Assembly: GCA_049115735.1 (NCBI GenBank) | Contig: JAGDZP010000010.1 | Span: 62,001 to 126,000 of the forward strand | Source: CAXBNB01 sp049115735 | GTDB lineage: Bacteria > Bacteroidota > Bacteroidia > Cytophagales > Cyclobacteriaceae | Reading direction: 5' to 3' | Length of the DNA stretch: 64,000 bases | In this document: piece by piece, positions 62,219 through 64,000 of the stretch | How the letters are laid out: each line of letters opens with the position of its first letter | How positions within the stretch are numbered: position 1 is the first letter of the stretch | Translations under genes and position numbers: made by a program | The notes under the pieces: model-generated | What the model saw: only the letters and a program-made list of their open reading frames with translations | Told to the model about the DNA's origin: nothing | Databases searched by the model: none

Positions 62219-63115
62219 TTATGTTTCTATTCGGTTGTAATTTTTTAAGATTTTCAGGGCCCACAAAGTCTGCATGCCTGCCCATTCTAACTTTGTCCCT
62301 TCGCTAATGCCATACCAGGTATCCCATCTTCCATCTTCCTTTTGTCGTCTAATTAGTTCTTCTAAGTCAGATTCAATAGTCTTTTCATCAAATATGGAAT
62401 GCAGAATACTATCGGTAGATGGTGCATAATTTAAGCTATGTGGTTTTCCATAAAGTCCCCAGCCATCATCTGTCTTGTCTTTGCAAAGGATTCCATTTTC
62501 CATGATCCAACTTTTTAAATTGTTTAGTTGTTTTTCAGCCTTTTCCTGACTTTTTGCATGCGTTAAAAACGTAAGCCACCTTGGAACACAGAGATAGCAA
62601 AAAGCATGTTTTTCTTTTATACGTTCAAATTCGCTCCAAACAAATTTTTCAGCTTTTTGCTTCCAGGGAATGTCAATTTTGTATTTCTCCAGAACCCCCA
62701 ATAAAGGGGCAGTAGTACTTAGGGCAGCCCATTCTTTGACAGTTTTAAAATGACCTTCACAAGGGTAATCGCTTTTCGGTCGTAACATCCATGGTATTCC
62801 TCCCTTTTCCGTTGTGATACTTTCAAAATAGGGCATAAAATCTTTAAGAATTAGGTCGGAATTTAGATAAGCTACTTCGTCCAAAGTTTCCAGCGCCATG
62901 ATGCTGAAAAGGGGTTGGCTTTCGGGCGATGCTGTATCCGGTTCCATTCCATGACCAAATCCTCCATCAGAATTTCGGTAGGCATATATGGCATGAAAAG
63001 CGCCTTCAGGGCCATCATTTTCAAAATGGTATTGAAATAAACGCCTTTCGATCATCCTGGCATTTGTCAGTATGAAGTCTCTGGCTTTTGAATAGTTATT
63101 CTTGGATAGTTTCAT
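62219..63115 (-). CDS. Prenyltransferase/squalene-cyclase-like alpha-toroid protein
   Basis: 298 residues, no signal. Repeated helix-turn units with QW-like and G-G-F motifs: FHAIYAYRNSDGGFGHGMEPD, TTEKGGIPWML, DDGWGLYG, LIRRQKEDGRWDTWYG and LEWAGMQTLWALKIL. The alpha/alpha toroid fold is shared by terpene cyclases and protein prenyltransferases, but the DxDD acid of cyclases is not evident, so it is probably not a cyclase. Single gene. Confidence 0.8.
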   Translation of the reverse strand: MKLSKNNYSKARDFILTNARMIERRLFQYHFENDGPEGAFHAIYAYRNSDGGFGHGMEPDTASPESQPLFSIMALETLDEVAYLNSDLILKDFMPYFESITTEKGGIPWMLRPKSDYPCEGHFKTVKEWAALSTTAPLLGVLEKYKIDIPWKQKAEKFVWSEFERIKEKHAFCYLCVPRWLTFLTHAKSQEKAEKQLNNLKSWIMENGILCKDKTDDGWGLYGKPHSLNYAPSTDSILHSIFDEKTIESDLEELIRRQKEDGRWDTWYGISEGTKLEWAGMQTLWALKILKNYNRIET

Positions 63116-63162
63116 TAGTTAATGTGGTTCTCTAATTTAGTTTTTGTGAATAGATTTTTGAA

Positions 63163-63645
63163 TTACCTCAAAAGGAGGATTTTTTTGTAAATAAAACCAG
63201 ACTGTCCATTCACATATATAGCATTCTCATAATTATCCTGAATTTGCAGTTCATATTTTGACTGGATAAAAATTCCTGAGTAAACTCTACCTTGTCCGTT
63301 TTCCTCTGCTTTTTTTGAGAGATCGCCACTCATTGTGCATTTGCATATCAGCAAACTATTTTTTTTTACATTGGTGACCGGCTTCTCCAGTTTTTCTTCG
63401 GATATCCTTACTGTTACTATTTCGTCAAACATATCCCTGAAAATAGCATCTGGAATAATCCAGTCGCCTATATAAGATCCATCAAAAGGATCATTGCATC
63501 TGCAGGTACATTATCATTTGACTTGGCTGGTCTAACAACTTTAGGGACAGATTCCCAAACCTTAGTGCCTTCCAGTTTTTATTCTTTTTTATGCGCAGCA
63601 GGTAGCAGCAGACAGCATTATGATAAGTGTTAGGTTTTGCCTCAT
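63163..63645 (-). pseudogene. Frameshifted DUF1080 (3-keto-disaccharide hydrolase-like) remnant
   Basis: On the minus strand an ATG at 63645 starts a signal (MRQNLTLIIMLSAATCCA) broken by a stop; another frame then reads LEGTKVWESVPKVV and VPADA, and a third PFDGSYIGDWIIPDA, running on to GQGRVYSGIFIQSKYELQIQ and NGQSGFIYKK before an early stop. Together these are successive pieces of a DUF1080 protein (LEGTxVWEPVP..., LFDG..., GNSGIYLQ...), with at least two frameshifts and a lost C-terminal half. Not functional. Confidence 0.8.
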
Positions 63646-63698
63646 TTTGTTGTTTTTATTTTTAGTTGTTGTCTTCGGTTTCACCATGAAAAGATGAT

Positions 63699-64000
63699 TT
63701 ATTGAAGTCCATTGATCAAATCGGCTGACGAAACTGTTGGGCTCCAATATTTTTCGATATGCTCGATTACTTTCTGAGTTCCTTTTTCGTGACTCACAAA
63801 TGGCGCCATTTCATGATTGTACATGGCATCAGTCAAATCACGGGCCAGCACCACCTTCATTCCAGCGGCTGTCTGCCCCCTTATCCCAAAAGACCTGCCC
63901 AATACACACATATTAGTATGAACGCCTGTAACTATTACATTTTTGATTCCTTTATTCTGGAAATAACTCACTATCTCATTTCCACTGTCAGAAACACCAT
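63699..64000 (-). CDS. Isochorismatase-like cysteine hydrolase (partial, runs off right edge)
   Basis: The frame is open to the window end (upstream codons read GVSDSGNEIVSYFQ), so the GTG at 63971 is not the start. IKNVIVTGVHTNMCVLGRSFG holds the catalytic Cys of the isochorismatase superfamily (nicotinamidase, isochorismatase, ureidoacrylate hydrolase), with GMKVVLARDLTDAMY after it. Asp and Lys of the triad would lie outside the window. Substrate unknown. Confidence 0.85.
   Translation of the reverse strand, partial: GVSDSGNEIVSYFQNKGIKNVIVTGVHTNMCVLGRSFGIRGQTAAGMKVVLARDLTDAMYNHEMAPFVSHEKGTQKVIEHIEKYWSPTVSSADLINGLQ

Noticed and set aside
1..64000. CRISPR array, tRNA/rRNA genes, prophage, integrase or toxin-antitoxin pair
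   Set aside because: Looked for on both strands; no spaced repeats, cloverleaf sequences, recombinase or phage genes were seen.

Overview
The window is chromosomal DNA of a Bacteroidota bacterium, most likely a marine member of the order Cytophagales. Visible evidence: a gliding-motility/type IX secretion C-terminal sorting domain (1419-3332), many Bacteroidota-type families (DUF4296, DUF2911, DUF1573, DUF4136, a BatA-type VWA operon), menaquinone genes, TTG/GTG starts, and many promoters with the Bacteroidota -7 consensus TAnnTTTG. I saw no tRNA, rRNA, CRISPR array, insertion sequence or prophage. Placement below the phylum is inference.

Layout. 1-17 kb: a glycosyltransferase cut by the left edge and overlapping a YbaB gene, a T9SS-sorted surface protein, hisS, an NlpC/P60 lipoprotein, a menI-menF-menD menaquinone operon, exonuclease VII (xseA-xseB), and an ECF sigma operon that also encodes a repeat-bearing anti-sigma candidate, a Spy/CnrX-like periplasmic protein and a predicted outer-membrane barrel. 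15.5-17.7 kb: sugar-acid catabolism (D-mannonate dehydratase, a dead SDR remnant, an SMP-30 lactonase). 17.7-23.8 kb: an eight-heme cytochrome with HEAT and TPR repeats, an Ig/cadherin-like secreted protein, gamma carbonic anhydrase, DinB and a thioesterase. 23.8-32.7 kb: a nitrate-uptake region (porin-nrtA-nrtB-nrtC-nrtD), a quinol-monooxygenase-like protein, an NHL-repeat lipoprotein, an Fnr-like regulator with an N-terminal cysteine cluster, and a narK gene reduced to its promoter and C-terminus. 33-43.7 kb: single secreted or envelope genes (GH113-like hydrolase, RND/MMPL exporter, PHP phosphoesterase, MltB, sialate acetylesterase, cyclophilin, radical SAM). 43.7-49 kb: an inverted-repeat element or structured RNA, DUF1573, a RecD-like helicase and a DUF58/BatA operon. 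48.9-55.3 kb: DUF4296-mutS2-cytochrome b5-BadF kinase-murQ-lipase-unknown, tightly packed. 55.6-64 kb: serine hydrolase, MltF-like lytic transglycosylase, small unknowns, sulfatase, cupin, alpha/alpha-toroid protein, a frameshifted DUF1080 pseudogene and an isochorismatase-like hydrolase cut by the right edge.

The most interesting signals are: (1) TACGTA palindromes placed on the -7/start-site region of both nitrate-transport promoters next to an Fnr-like gene, pointing to a small regulon; (2) exact 39-residue-spaced modules in the candidate anti-sigma factor; (3) a ~165 bp inverted-repeat element at 43.76-43.92 kb that may be a structured RNA or a MITE; (4) traces of gene loss (narK, an SDR, a DUF1080 hydrolase); (5) an RND exporter whose first membrane helix is encoded upstream of any normal start codon. 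I did not find a clear new defence or conflict system here.
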